DNA of 64,000 nt from contig NZ_JAAZQD010000002.1 of the NCBI RefSeq assembly GCF_012395255.1, forward strand, positions 603,771-667,770, given 5' to 3'. Made by a program: the position numbers and the translations under genes. Position 1 is the first letter of the stretch. Every line of letters starts with the position of its first letter. The notes under the pieces are model-generated. The model worked only from the letters and a program-made list of their open reading frames with translations. It was not told the DNA's origin and did not search any database. Positions 40,252 to 49,201 of this stretch are shown piece by piece. Source of the stretch: Oleiagrimonas citrea (GTDB lineage: Bacteria; Pseudomonadota; Gammaproteobacteria; Xanthomonadales; Rhodanobacteraceae).

Positions 40252-40971
40252 TCAGCGCTGACGTGGCAGCGGCGCGCGAGCCAGCGCCCACACGTCGACA
40301 CGTTTGACGCCGACCCGCTTGAGCACCCGCGCGCACTCGGACAGGGTCGCGCCGGTGGTCATCACGTCGTCGACCACCGCGACATGCGCCGGCAGCTTCG
40401 AAGCCATACGTATCTCGAAGGCATCGCGCACGTTGCGCCGGCGCGCCGTGGCGTCCAGCTCGGTCTGCGCCTGCGTCGCCCGCACCCGGCGCAGCACGTC
40501 GTGCCGCAGCCGCACGCGCTGCCGACGCGCCAGCACGCGCGCCAGCTCCAGCGCCTGGTTATAACCGCGCTCGCGCAGCCGACGACGATGCAACGGCACC
40601 GGCACGATCAGCTGCGGCTTCGCCGGCGGCGCGCGCTGCGCCCACAACTCCGCCAGCGTGCGCCCGGCGGCGAGCTGGCCGGAAAACTTGTAACGCGCCT
40701 CCAGCCGATCCAGCGGCCACGCATAGCGAAACGGCACCCATGCCGCATCCCAGCGCGGTTCCCGCCGCAGACACGCCCCACACTGCGCCGCCGGATGCTC
40801 CAGCGGCAACGCGCAGCGTGCGCAGCAGACCGCGTTGCCCGGCAAGTCCTCGCGGCACGCCGCGCACAGATCAAGCCTGTCGCCGGGCGCGCCGCAGAGC
40901 AGACAGCGAGGCGGCAGCAGACGAAGTGAAAGATGCGCGCCGACTCGGCGCAGATGGTTCAAGGCTTCCAT
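40252..40971 (-). CDS. ComF family phosphoribosyltransferase-like protein
   Basis: A 239-residue protein with an N-terminal zinc-ribbon cluster (CLLCG, CAACR, CCARC, CGACL) and a C-terminal type I phosphoribosyltransferase fold with VVDDVMTTGATL and LRERGYNQALELA. ComF/GntX proteins are linked to DNA uptake and to use of DNA as nutrient; the biochemical reaction is unsettled. ATG 40971 (MEALNH) is chosen. Its position beside the biotin genes is common in gammaproteobacteria. Confidence 0.85.
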   Translation of the reverse strand: MEALNHLRRVGAHLSLRLLPPRCLLCGAPGDRLDLCAACREDLPGNAVCCARCALPLEHPAAQCGACLRREPRWDAAWVPFRYAWPLDRLEARYKFSGQLAAGRTLAELWAQRAPPAKPQLIVPVPLHRRRLRERGYNQALELARVLARRQRVRLRHDVLRRVRATQAQTELDATARRRNVRDAFEIRMASKLPAHVAVVDDVMTTGATLSECARVLKRVGVKRVDVWALARAPLPRQR

Positions 40972-41017
40972 GCCATACCCTTTTTGTCGTTCCAATCAAA
41001 AGCGCAATATGCAAATT

Positions 41018-41413
41018 TCAGAATTGCGCACTAATCCCCTCGATACATAAATATGTTCGGTCATTCCTGATCGTGACGATCAATTCCAGCTGCACCGAAC
41101 CCGAAGCATCCGTAGGCAATTCACATGTTGCCACGGCAAACAAGAACGACTCACCCGGCTTGAAATACGCCACCGATGTCCTCGGTGGGAGGTCCGACTT
41201 CACGAGCGACGTTGCGCCCAACTCGTCCAGAGAAGCCTGAAGTTCCTGCTGAATCGCATCGGGGATCGGGCGACCGTATGCCAACGCGTAACCGTACGAG
41301 GAAGCAAGCCAATCGTACTGCCCTGCCCGAAGGCGTACCCCTGCATCTGCAGCAAGCGCTGCAAGTGACACCGAATCAGTTTGATCTTTTGAAAGTTCCA
41401 TCCTTGAACTCAT
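41018..41413 (-). CDS. Hypothetical protein
   Basis: A 131-residue acidic soluble protein with no recognised family. The first 50 residues look helical (SLAALAADAGVRLRAGQYDWL), the rest beta-rich (TSVAYFKPGESFLFAVATCEL, then LELIVTIRNDRTYLCI). No signal peptide. The ATG at 41413 was chosen because the longer frame overlaps the neighbouring gene antisense. Third-position GC is clearly lower than in neighbours, which may point to recent acquisition. Confidence 0.55.
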   Translation of the reverse strand: MSSRMELSKDQTDSVSLAALAADAGVRLRAGQYDWLASSYGYALAYGRPIPDAIQQELQASLDELGATSLVKSDLPPRTSVAYFKPGESFLFAVATCELPTDASGSVQLELIVTIRNDRTYLCIEGISAQF

Positions 41414-41484
41414 TTCGTCCACACTGAGGGGAAATTCCGGCGAGCTTGGACCGCAATGAGGGCTGGCGGCGTTCTTCCATACGC

Positions 41485-41691
41485 CTACCGCTTCGGCTTG
41501 AACAACGCCGCATCGATGATCGACCACAGGTGGATGATCCAGCCCAGCAGGAACCACCACAGCACGGCGGCCAGCACGAACATGACCAGGGCGATCAGCA
41601 CGCGCCCCTGCAAAAGCTGGCCGAGGCCGGGGATGAAGAAACTGCACAGTGCGGCGATGACGTTGCCGGCGCTGCCTTGTCCGGTGCTCAT
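41485..41691 (-). CDS. Small membrane protein (TM2-like)
   Basis: A 68-residue protein with two hydrophobic stretches: AALCSFFIPGLGQLLQGRVLIALVMF and a Trp-rich second helix (VLWWFLLGWIIHLWSIIDAAL). The FIPGLGQLLQGR turn resembles TM2-domain and related small membrane proteins. GAGAGG ribosome site upstream of the ATG. Function unknown. Confidence 0.7.
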   Translation of the reverse strand: MSTGQGSAGNVIAALCSFFIPGLGQLLQGRVLIALVMFVLAAVLWWFLLGWIIHLWSIIDAALFKPKR

Positions 41692-41764
41692 GGGCGAATC
41701 CTCTCTCGTGGATGACGGTTTCGCTCGATCCTAGCGGCTCGGGCGCGACCTCCCAAGTGCCGCA

Positions 41765-41798
41765 CTGTCAACTCCATACGCCGCGTTCAAGTTGACAG
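41765..41798. promoter_or_regulatory. BirA-like operator overlapping the bioB promoter
   Basis: A perfect 9-bp inverted repeat CTGTCAACT-N16-AGTTGACAG, matching the layout of BirA operators (TTGTAAACC-N14-16-GGTTTACAA) including the TGT.AAC/GTT.ACA core. The right arm contains TTGACA (41792-41797), which with GACACT 17 bases on forms a plausible -35/-10, so bound BirA would block bioB transcription. Confidence 0.7.
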
Positions 41799-41849
41799 CC
41801 TCGGGCGCGCTTCCGACACTTGTCGCCTTTCCCGACACCGGAACCGTCC

Positions 41850-42875
41850 ATGTCCGCCGAGATTCGCCACGACTGGAAGCGCGAGGAAGTCGCCGCGCTG
41901 TTCGCCCTGCCGTTCAACGACCTGCTGGCGCGCGCGCACGCCGTGCACGCCGCGCACCACGACCCGAACGCGGTGCAGGTGTCGACGCTGCTGTCGATCA
42001 AGACCGGCGGCTGCCCGGAGGATTGCGCGTACTGCCCGCAGGCGCAGCGCTATCACACCGGCGTCGAGGCGCAGAAGCTGATGAGCGTGGACGCCGTGCT
42101 GGAGCGCGCCAAAGCCGCCAAGGAGGCCGGCGCCAGCCGCTTCTGCATGGGCGCGGCGTGGCGCGAGCCGAAGGACCGCGACATTCCCAAGGTCGCCGAG
42201 ATCGTGCGCGCGGTGAAGGGCCTGGGCCTGGAGACCTGCGCCACGCTGGGCATGCTCAAGGCCGAACAGGCGCAGGCGCTGAAGGACGCCGGCCTGGACT
42301 ACTACAACCACAACCTGGACACCGCGCCGGAGTTCTACGGCGAGATCATCCAGACCCGCGACTACCAGGACCGCCTGGACACGCTGGAACACGTGCGCGA
42401 CACCGGCCTGAAGACCTGCTGCGGCGGCATCGTCGGCATGGGCGAGTCGCGCAGCCAGCGCGCCGGCCTGCTGCAGACGCTGGCCAACCTGCCCGAGCAT
42501 CCGCAGTCGGTGCCGATCAACATGCTGGTGCAGGTCGAAGGCACGCCGCTGGCCGGCACCGAGGCACTGGACCCGTTCGAGTTCGTGCGCACCATCGCCG
42601 TGGCGCGCCTGATGATGCCGGACTCGATGGTGCGCCTGTCGGCAGGCCGCGAGCAGATGCACGACGAGATGCAGGCGCTGTGCTTCTTCGCCGGCGCCAA
42701 CTCGATCTTCTACGGCGAGAAGCTGCTGACCACCTCCAATCCGGAAGCCGAGCGCGACCGCAAGCTGTTCGAGCGCCTGGACCTGAAGCCGCTGCAGGTC
42801 ACCGAGACCTCCGAGACCGTGCACGCCGACATCGTCGAGCCGGCCTGCGAGGCGCGCGCCGAATCGGCGGCGTGA
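41850..42875 (+). CDS. bioB: Biotin synthase
   Basis: A 341-residue radical SAM enzyme inserting sulfur into dethiobiotin. The [10 protein letters not shown] cluster motif (C-x3-C-x2-C) binds the SAM [4Fe-4S] cluster, and [16 protein letters not shown], the [12 protein letters not shown] cysteine region and LSAGREQM are family signatures. ATG 41850 (MSAEIR) is chosen; the frame opens 30 bases earlier. It is preceded by a BirA-like operator. Confidence 0.95.
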   Translation: MSAEIRHDWKREEVAALFALPFNDLLARAHAVHAAHHDPNAVQVSTLLSIKTGGCPEDCAYCPQAQRYHTGVEAQKLMSVDAVLERAKAAKEAGASRFCMGAAWREPKDRDIPKVAEIVRAVKGLGLETCATLGMLKAEQAQALKDAGLDYYNHNLDTAPEFYGEIIQTRDYQDRLDTLEHVRDTGLKTCCGGIVGMGESRSQRAGLLQTLANLPEHPQSVPINMLVQVEGTPLAGTEALDPFEFVRTIAVARLMMPDSMVRLSAGREQMHDEMQALCFFAGANSIFYGEKLLTTSNPEAERDRKLFERLDLKPLQVTETSETVHADIVEPACEARAESAA

Positions 42876-42887
42876 AACCGCGCCGTG

Positions 42888-43697
42888 TCAGTCGCGCCCG
42901 TAACGGTAGAAGAGGTTCGGCTCGCTGACGATGTAGAGATGTCCGTGTCCGTCCACGGCAATGCCTTCGGGCTGCGGCGGATGGGCTTGATCCAGCGCGC
43001 GGCGTGCGATCCGTTTGCCGCCGCGCGCGATCTCGGTGACACGCCGGGACTCGTCGCTGAGCAACAGCAGATGCCCGCTGGACGCGTCGAACTCGATACC
43101 GGAGAGGTCCTTGCCCGGATGCGCGACCTTCAGCCATGCGCTGTGGTCGGTGATCGCCTGCACCGGGCCCTCGCGAAGCAGGCCGCACCACTGGAACAAC
43201 CCGCGCGGACGCCGCTCCTTGACCATCCAGAAGCAATCGTGACGCGCGTCGTAGGCCAACCCTTCATAGCCGTCGTTGCCATGCGCGAACAGATCCAACC
43301 GGAAAATACGTGCATCCCGATGCCGGGCGCGCTCGATGCCTTTCGGCGGCAGCGCGAAGATCGCGATCTGGTTGCGGCCCTCCTCGGTCACCGCAACGCG
43401 ACCGTCGGCGAGCAGCGCCACGCCCTCGGTGTCCTCGAAGCCGTCGAGCGCGATGCGACGCAACACGCGCCCGTCGGTGTCGAGCACCAGCAAGGTGGAC
43501 GGATTGTTGACCACCGCCAGCAACCGGTCGTGCCGCGCGTCGTAGGCCAGTCCCGAAAGATTGTCGGCCACGCCCTGCACGCGCGCTTGCCTCTGCAACT
43601 GGTAGCCGGCCAGATCGCCCGTCGCGGACGATGCCTGCGCACTCGTCGCCACGAACAGCGCCAGCATCAGACAGATCAAGGCATGACGGCATGTCAC
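42888..43697 (-). CDS. SdiA-regulated (YjiK-like) beta-propeller protein
   Basis: A 269-residue exported protein with a signal peptide (about 1-22, ending SAQAS) and an SdiA-regulated/YjiK domain: LSGLAYDARHDRLLAVVNNP, FEDTEGVALLADGRVAVTEE, YEGLAYDARHDCFWMVKE, GIEFDASSGHLLLLSDES and PEGIAVDGHGHLYIVSEPNLFYRY. These repeats form a beta-propeller; the activity is unknown. The start is GTG 43697 with GGGAG upstream. It lies antisense between bioB and bioF. Confidence 0.78.
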   Translation of the reverse strand: MTCRHALICLMLALFVATSAQASSATGDLAGYQLQRQARVQGVADNLSGLAYDARHDRLLAVVNNPSTLLVLDTDGRVLRRIALDGFEDTEGVALLADGRVAVTEEGRNQIAIFALPPKGIERARHRDARIFRLDLFAHGNDGYEGLAYDARHDCFWMVKERRPRGLFQWCGLLREGPVQAITDHSAWLKVAHPGKDLSGIEFDASSGHLLLLSDESRRVTEIARGGKRIARRALDQAHPPQPEGIAVDGHGHLYIVSEPNLFYRYGRD

Positions 43698-43765
43698 GAT
43701 GTGCGGCTCCCGTTGCACGCCCAGTGCGCGCGTGACCGGCAATGTAGCAGCGCCGGAGCCCGCGC

Positions 43766-44983
43766 ATGAACCGCCCCGACCTGCTCGACCAACTGGCCCG
43801 CGCCACGCAGGAACGCGCACAACGCGGCCTGCACCGACGCCTGCGCGCCGTCGAGCACACGGCATCGGGCCGCTGCCGCCTCGACGGTCACGAATTCATC
43901 GTGTTCTGCAGCAACGATTACCTGGGCCTGGCCGCGCACCCGGACGTGATCGCCGCGCTGCAACGCGCCGCCGCCGAACACGGCGTCGGCAGCACCGGCG
44001 CGCACCTCATCAGCGGCCATCACCGCGCGCATGCCGAACTGGAAGAAACGCTCGCCGTGTGGACCGGGCGCGAGCGCGCGCTGCTGTTCTCCACCGGCAT
44101 CATGGCCAACCTCGGCGTGATGCAGGCGTTGCTGGGTCGCACCGACACGCGCCAGCCGGGCCTGTGCCTGCAGGACAAGCTCAACCACGCCAGCCTGATC
44201 GACGGCGCGCGCGCCACCGCCGCCACCCTGCGCCGCTATCCGCACGCCGACGTCGACGCCGCCGCGCGCCAGCTCGCCGCGCACCCGAATGACGCCGCGC
44301 TGCTGGCGACCGACGGCGTGTTCAGCATGGACGGCGACATCGCGCCGCTGCGTGCGCTGGCCGCGCTGTGCCGTCGCGAAAGTGCGACGCTGATGGTCGA
44401 CGACGCGCACGGTCTCGGCGTGCTCGGCCCACAGGGCGCGGGCAGCCTCGCCGACGCGGGGCTGACGCAGGACGACGCGCCGATCCTGATGGGCACGCTG
44501 GGCAAGGCGCTGGGCACGGGCGGCGCATTCGTCGCCGGTTCGGCCGCGCTGATCGACGGGCTGGTGCAGTTCGCGCGCAGCTTCGTCTACACCACCGCGC
44601 CGCCGCCGGCGCTGGCCGCGGCCACGCTGGAAGCCGTACGCATCGCCCGCGCTGCCGACGACCGCCGTGAACGGCTGCGCCACTTGATCGAACGCTTCCG
44701 CAACGGCGCGGCCCAGCTCGGTCTGCCGCTGATGCCGTCGACCACGCCGATCCAACCGCTGCTGCTGGGCGATGCCGAACGCGCCAGCGCCGCCGCGACC
44801 GCGCTGGAACAGGCCGGCTTCCTGGTCGGCGCGATCCGCCCGCCGACCGTGCCGGACGGCCAGGCGCGGCTGCGCATCACGCTGTCCGCCGCGCACCGCG
44901 ACGACGACGTCGACCGCCTACTCGATGCCCTCGCCGCGCTGCCGCGCAAAACTCAGGCCGACCCTGCTTCGGATTCCTGCTGA
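43766..44983 (+). CDS. bioF: 8-Amino-7-oxononanoate synthase
   Basis: A 405-residue PLP enzyme that condenses pimeloyl-ACP (or -CoA) with alanine. Seen: FCSNDYLGLAAHP, STGAHLISGHHRAHAELE, LMVDDAHGLGVLG and the PLP lysine in MGTLGKALGTGGAF. Its last 31 bases overlap the convergent zinc-ribbon gene. Pathway partners bioH and bioC are downstream on the same strand; bioA and bioD are not in the window. Confidence 0.93.
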   Translation: MNRPDLLDQLARATQERAQRGLHRRLRAVEHTASGRCRLDGHEFIVFCSNDYLGLAAHPDVIAALQRAAAEHGVGSTGAHLISGHHRAHAELEETLAVWTGRERALLFSTGIMANLGVMQALLGRTDTRQPGLCLQDKLNHASLIDGARATAATLRRYPHADVDAAARQLAAHPNDAALLATDGVFSMDGDIAPLRALAALCRRESATLMVDDAHGLGVLGPQGAGSLADAGLTQDDAPILMGTLGKALGTGGAFVAGSAALIDGLVQFARSFVYTTAPPPALAAATLEAVRIARAADDRRERLRHLIERFRNGAAQLGLPLMPSTTPIQPLLLGDAERASAAATALEQAGFLVGAIRPPTVPDGQARLRITLSAAHRDDDVDRLLDALAALPRKTQADPASDSC

Positions 44984-45468
44984 TGCTGCGCCTGCAACTG
45001 CCGCACCATGATCCGGCGCACCGCGCGCTCGAATGCGGGCGTGGACGCCTGCGCGGCCTGGTCGCCGAACAGGGCCTTGAGGTTGCGCGTCACCTGGACC
45101 GGCGTCATCACCAGGCCCCACGGAAAACCCCACCAGCCCAGCAGCAGGCTATAGACCGCGTGCCCGAGCTGCCGCTTGCGCGCGCAGTGACGGCAACAGA
45201 TCGCCTGCGGGCTGCTCCACTGCGTCATGAAGACGAACGAATGCACCTTGTGGCTGACGCGCAGATCGACCGGTCCCGGCCCGTTGCACTGCGGACACGG
45301 CTCGTTGCGCCAGCGCTGCATCACCTCGCGCACCTGCGCGTCGGGGAGACTGCGCCCGAGGGCGATCTCCGCGTCGTAACTCGCACACCGCGCACCGCAG
45401 TACACGCGGTCACCGCTTCGCTTGCCGCCGAACAGAATCAGGCGACCGCACTGATCGCAACTGGCCAT
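44953..45468 (-). CDS. Zinc-ribbon protein of unknown function
   Basis: A 171-residue protein with three paired-cysteine sites: CDQCGRL at the N-terminus with CGARC 17 residues on, CPQCNGPG near residue 58 and CCRHCARK near 91, then a hydrophobic hairpin (AVYSLLLGWWGFPWGLVMTPVQV) and a charged C-terminal helix. It looks like a membrane-associated zinc-binding protein. Its 3' end overlaps bioF by 31 bases on the opposite strand. Confidence 0.7.
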   Translation of the reverse strand: MASCDQCGRLILFGGKRSGDRVYCGARCASYDAEIALGRSLPDAQVREVMQRWRNEPCPQCNGPGPVDLRVSHKVHSFVFMTQWSSPQAICCRHCARKRQLGHAVYSLLLGWWGFPWGLVMTPVQVTRNLKALFGDQAAQASTPAFERAVRRIMVRQLQAQHQQESEAGSA

Positions 45469-45594
45469 GTCGTGTTCCCCCTGTTGAAACGCTGCTCATC
45501 GCCGGGATCGACCGCAGGTCGACACCCGTCCCCATGCGCCGGCGCACGTCGCGCACGACGCCGGCCCGTTCACCTCTCGGTATCATAATCGGCT

Positions 45595-46371
45595 ATGTCC
45601 TCTCTGTTCATCCAAACCCGCGGTCGCGGCGACACCCACCTCGTCCTGCTGCACGGCTGGGCCATGCACGGCGACGTGTTCGAGCCGCTGATCGAAGCGC
45701 TCGACGACCGCTGCACGATGCACGTGGTCGACCTGCCCGGCCACGGCCGTTCGCGCGACAGCGAGCTGCTGCTGGAACCCGAGGCCTGCGCCCGCGCCAT
45801 CGCCGAGGCCACGCCGCCCGCCGTGTGGCTGGGCTGGTCGATGGGCGGCCTGATCGCGCTGACCGGCGCGCTGCGCCATCCCGATCATGTGCGCGGTCTG
45901 GCGCTGCTTTCGAGCACACCATGCTTCGTGCGCAAGGACGGCTGGCCGTACGGTATGGAGCCGGACGTGTTCGAGCAGTTCAGCGACGATCTCGACCAGG
46001 ATTACAAGGCCACGCTGGATCGTTTCCTGGCGCTGGAAGCCATGGGCAGCGAGCACGCCCGCGAGGAGATCCGCAACCTGCGCGCGCTGGTGTTCGCGCA
46101 TGGCGCACCAGACAAGCGCGTGCTGAAGCAGGGCCTGGCGTTGCTCGATCACAGCGACCTGCGCGCCGAGCTGGCATCCGTGGAGCAGGACAGCGTATGG
46201 ATCTCCGGCCACCGCGACCGCCTGGTGCCCGGCGCGGCCATGGCCTGGGCGGCCGAGCAATGCGAGGGCCGCTACACCGACATTCCCCGCGCCGGCCATG
46301 CCGCCTTCATCGGTTTTGCCGACCAGGTCGTCGAGGCACTGGCCCCGCTGCTGGAAGGAGCGTCGGCATGA
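45595..46371 (+). CDS. bioH: Pimeloyl-ACP methyl ester carboxylesterase
   Basis: A 258-residue alpha/beta hydrolase that removes the methyl group from pimeloyl-ACP methyl ester. Nucleophile S82 in LGWSMGGLIAL, oxyanion region LLHGWAMHGDVF, aspartate in SGHRDRLVPG (about 207) and histidine in RAGHAAFIG (about 236). It overlaps bioC by ATGA, confirming pairing in the BioC-BioH route. Confidence 0.93.
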   Translation: MSSLFIQTRGRGDTHLVLLHGWAMHGDVFEPLIEALDDRCTMHVVDLPGHGRSRDSELLLEPEACARAIAEATPPAVWLGWSMGGLIALTGALRHPDHVRGLALLSSTPCFVRKDGWPYGMEPDVFEQFSDDLDQDYKATLDRFLALEAMGSEHAREEIRNLRALVFAHGAPDKRVLKQGLALLDHSDLRAELASVEQDSVWISGHRDRLVPGAAMAWAAEQCEGRYTDIPRAGHAAFIGFADQVVEALAPLLEGASA

Positions 46372-47255
46372 GCGACTTCCACCTCGACCGCGCACATGTG
46401 CGCCGCGCCTTCGGTCGCGCCGCGACCACCTATGAGAAGCACGACGTGCTGCAGCGCGAAGTGCTCGACGCCCTGCACGACCGTCTCGATTTCTATCTGG
46501 AGACGCCACAGCGCGTGCTCGACCTCGGCGCCGGCACCGGCCGCGGCAGCGCGCTGCTGAAGCAGCGCTATCCGAAGGCCGACGTCATCGCCGTGGACCT
46601 GGCCGTGCCGATGCTGCAGCAGGCCGCGCGCCACAGCCGCTGGCGGCGACGCTTCGCACGCGTGGCCGGCGAAGCCACGCAGTTGCCGCTGGCCGATCAC
46701 TCCATCGACCTGCTGCACTCGAATCTGTGCATCCAGTGGTGCGACGACCTCGCCGCGCTGTTCGCCGAGTTCGTGCGCGTGCTCAAGCCCGGCGGCTTCA
46801 TGGCCGTCACCACCTTCGGCCCCGACACGCTGCGCGAACTGCGCGCGGCCTGGGCCGAGACCGACCAGCAGTCGCACGTGGGCCGATTCCTGGACATGCA
46901 CGACCTGGGCGACGCGATGATCAACGCCGGCCTGCGCGATCCAGTGCTGGACGTCGACCGCTACACGCTGACCTACGCCGAACCGGCCGACCTGGCGCGT
47001 GATCTGAAAGGCCTGGGCGCGACCCACGCCGACAGCGCGCGCCCGCGCGGCCTGACCGGCAAGGCCCGCTGGAAGCGCATGCTCGACCACTACGAAGCCA
47101 TGCGCAACACCGACGGCCGCATCCCCGCCACCTGGGAAGTGGTCACCGCGCACGCCTGGGGACCGCCCAGCGGACAGTCGCGCCGCGCCGCAGGCGGCGG
47201 CGAAATCGCCAGCTTCTCGCTCGACCAGCTGCGCGGCTCGCGGCGCAAGCGCTGA
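46368..47255 (+). CDS. bioC: Malonyl-ACP O-methyltransferase
   Basis: A 295-residue SAM methyltransferase that starts pimelate synthesis by methylating malonyl-ACP. Seen: RRAFGRAATTYEKHDVLQREV (BioC N-terminus), VLDLGAGTGRGSALLKQRYP (SAM site), SNLCIQWCDDL and the RPRGLTGKARW helix. Translationally coupled to bioH. The last gene of the bioH-bioC unit, ending at a hairpin terminator. Confidence 0.93.
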   Translation: MSDFHLDRAHVRRAFGRAATTYEKHDVLQREVLDALHDRLDFYLETPQRVLDLGAGTGRGSALLKQRYPKADVIAVDLAVPMLQQAARHSRWRRRFARVAGEATQLPLADHSIDLLHSNLCIQWCDDLAALFAEFVRVLKPGGFMAVTTFGPDTLRELRAAWAETDQQSHVGRFLDMHDLGDAMINAGLRDPVLDVDRYTLTYAEPADLARDLKGLGATHADSARPRGLTGKARWKRMLDHYEAMRNTDGRIPATWEVVTAHAWGPPSGQSRRAAGGGEIASFSLDQLRGSRRKR

Positions 47256-47268
47256 ACCCGGAAAACAA

Positions 47269-47292
47269 GACGGGCGCCCGAAGGCGCCCGTC
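47269..47292. terminator. Hairpin terminator between bioC and a convergent gene
   Basis: A perfect 10-bp stem GACGGGCGCC/GGCGCCCGTC with CGAA loop. On the minus strand it is followed by TTGTTTTCC, so it is best as the terminator of the minus-strand gene; on the plus strand the T-run is lacking. Confidence 0.75.
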
Positions 47293-47319
47293 CGTGATCC
47301 GTGCAAATCGAACGATTTC

Positions 47320-48141
47320 TCAGAACATGTAGCGTAGCGACGCGCCGCCGCCCCAGTCGGGACTGCCATCGGAGAAACCGGTCATGACATACGCCTGCAG
47401 ACGCAGACTGTCGTCGAGGTTGTGGTTCCAGTAGCCGGTCAGCTCCTTCTGCGCGTAACCGCCGTCGGCGATGCGCTCGCGGTAGTAGTAGTACGCGCCG
47501 AGACTGTCCGACTTGCTGAAGCGGTAGCTCGCGCCGACGTTGGCGTTGGCACCGTTCTTCAGCTTGATGTACTGCGAGCTGCCGTAGTTCATGTAGCCGA
47601 CGCCGCCGAACACGGTCCAGTGACCGATGCCCTTGTAGGCGTCCAGGTTCAGGCCGTAGTCGTTCTTGCCCGTGCCCAGGCCCTTGTTCTCGTCGGCGGT
47701 GCCGAACTTCACCTTCGCGCCCAGATCCATGCCGAAGCGGTCGGTCTGGTCGTAGAACAGGTTGTAGCTGGCCTTCGCCACCACGTCGCCGAGCCCGGAA
47801 GCGCTGCTGCTGGTCTGCGTGGTCGTCGTCGTGGTGCCGCCACCCGCATTGCCGTTGCCGCGCCCCAGACCCCGCGGATTGCCATTGTTGACCTTGCCCA
47901 CGCCGGGCACGACGTTGCCGGTGCCGGAGATGTGGATGTAGGGCACGGTCAGCTTGAAGCGCCACTTGCCGGTGTCGTAGCCGAACGTCAGCGGCACCGA
48001 CCAGATGTCGGTGGTGGTGTCGGTGCCGTATTTGCCGGAGGTGTAGTCGGCGCCGGCGGTGAAGCTGGGCGTGCCGGCCAGCGCCGGCATCGCGACGAAT
48101 GCGGCCAGCAGGCCGAGACTAAGCGTCCGCATGCGGATCAT
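47320..48141 (-). CDS. Outer-membrane beta-barrel protein
   Basis: A 273-residue protein with signal peptide (about 1-23, ALAG). Alternating aromatic strands (FGYDTGKWRFKLTVPYIHI, YYYYRERIADGGY, LRLQAYVMTGF) and a C-terminal phenylalanine (LRYMF) mark an outer-membrane barrel of about 10-12 strands. A Gly/Asn/Thr-rich loop (about residues 85-115, with six consecutive Thr) is probably a surface loop. Pore or adhesin role unknown. Downstream of the RPD-repeat protein gene on the same strand, 91 bases apart. Confidence 0.75.
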   Translation of the reverse strand: MIRMRTLSLGLLAAFVAMPALAGTPSFTAGADYTSGKYGTDTTTDIWSVPLTFGYDTGKWRFKLTVPYIHISGTGNVVPGVGKVNNGNPRGLGRGNGNAGGGTTTTTTQTSSSASGLGDVVAKASYNLFYDQTDRFGMDLGAKVKFGTADENKGLGTGKNDYGLNLDAYKGIGHWTVFGGVGYMNYGSSQYIKLKNGANANVGASYRFSKSDSLGAYYYYRERIADGGYAQKELTGYWNHNLDDSLRLQAYVMTGFSDGSPDWGGGASLRYMF

Positions 48142-48232
48142 GATTCTGTCCTTCGGGGGGTGGTGCGGCCGGACGCAGAGCGCCCGGCCGGTACTTCAGG
48201 GGAGACGATGGATGCATCGCGCGAAGGCGCGA

Positions 48233-48991
48233 TCAACCGCCCGGACGGCCCGCGTGATCGGGCAGGTCGGGGCGCTCCGGACGTTCGGGACGGTCCGGCC
48301 TGCTCGGGCGATCGGGACGATCCGGGCGCTCAGGCCGCTGCGCGACGTCCGGGCGCGTCGGACGGCTCGCGGACGCCACGCTGTGGGCGTGATCGGACAT
48401 CTTCGCGGCCACGTCGTCCGGCTTGCCGTGCGTCATGCCGGCCTGGCTGTGCGTGGTGTGCGACGCCGAAACCACGGCGCCCAGGTTCACACCCAGCGTC
48501 TGGGCGATCTGCCCCCAGCCCTGGCCGGACGCGCGCAATGCCAGCACGCCCTGGAGGTCGACGGTGCTGCCGTCGTCCAGCGTGACGGTGCCGCCGTTGA
48601 GCGCCGCTTCCAGCTGATCGGCAGTCGGATCGGTGATGCCGGCAGCGGCCAGGTCGGCCTGTGCCAGCGCCAGGCTGATGTTGACATTGCCATAGCCCAT
48701 CGCGCCGGTGGCCGGCGTGAAGGTGGTGTCCGACGTGGTCGTGGTGCCGTCGCTGGCGGTGGTGGCGGTGCTCAGGGTGATGTCAGTACCGTTGCGCAGA
48801 CCGTCGACCAGAGCCTGAGCGTTGCTGTCCGAGCCGGCCAGCGTCGTGTACTGGGTGACGATTCGCGTACCGCCGGCGGTATCGGTCGTGGTGGCGCTGC
48901 CGCCGTCGTCGGCGAAGGCCGCGCCACTGGCCAGCAGGGCCGTCAGCGCAGCAACCAGCAGCTTCCTGCCGGCATGTCCTCGTGTATGCAT
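48233..48991 (-). CDS. Secreted protein with Arg-Pro-Asp repeat tail
   Basis: A 252-residue protein with a signal peptide (about 10-28, ASGAAFA). The middle (about 130-185) contains a recognisable bacterial segment, LEAALNGGTVTLDDGSTVDL then LRASGQGWGQIAQTLGV, predicted helical. The last 50 residues are a low-complexity tail built of RPD/RPE triplets (PERPDRPDRPSRPDRPERP), a stiff charged extended region. ATG 48991 has GGGAGCGGGA upstream. Function unknown; the pairing with the outer-membrane barrel gene suggests a surface role. Confidence 0.7.
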   Translation of the reverse strand: MHTRGHAGRKLLVAALTALLASGAAFADDGGSATTTDTAGGTRIVTQYTTLAGSDSNAQALVDGLRNGTDITLSTATTASDGTTTTSDTTFTPATGAMGYGNVNISLALAQADLAAAGITDPTADQLEAALNGGTVTLDDGSTVDLQGVLALRASGQGWGQIAQTLGVNLGAVVSASHTTHSQAGMTHGKPDDVAAKMSDHAHSVASASRPTRPDVAQRPERPDRPDRPSRPDRPERPERPDLPDHAGRPGG

Positions 48992-49201
48992 GTTCCCGCT
49001 CCCGTCATGTGTGGTGTCATCGGGGCCTGTCCTGCGGCCTGGCAACCGTACTTGGCGGCTGCCTTGTTTCCGTGACCCCATGTTCTAAGCCGAAGAAACC
49101 GAACGTTCCCTGACCGAATCGGGATTTCGGCAAAACGGCACGCGAACGAAACGCGATAGCGTGACGACCCCCGCAGATTGCGCAATGAGCGCCGGGGCCG
49201 T

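Noticed and set aside
48233..48400. The RPD triplets as a possible CRISPR or tandem DNA repeat.
   Set aside because: They are short coding triplets in frame with a secreted protein; no spacer-repeat structure exists. No CRISPR array was seen anywhere in the window.
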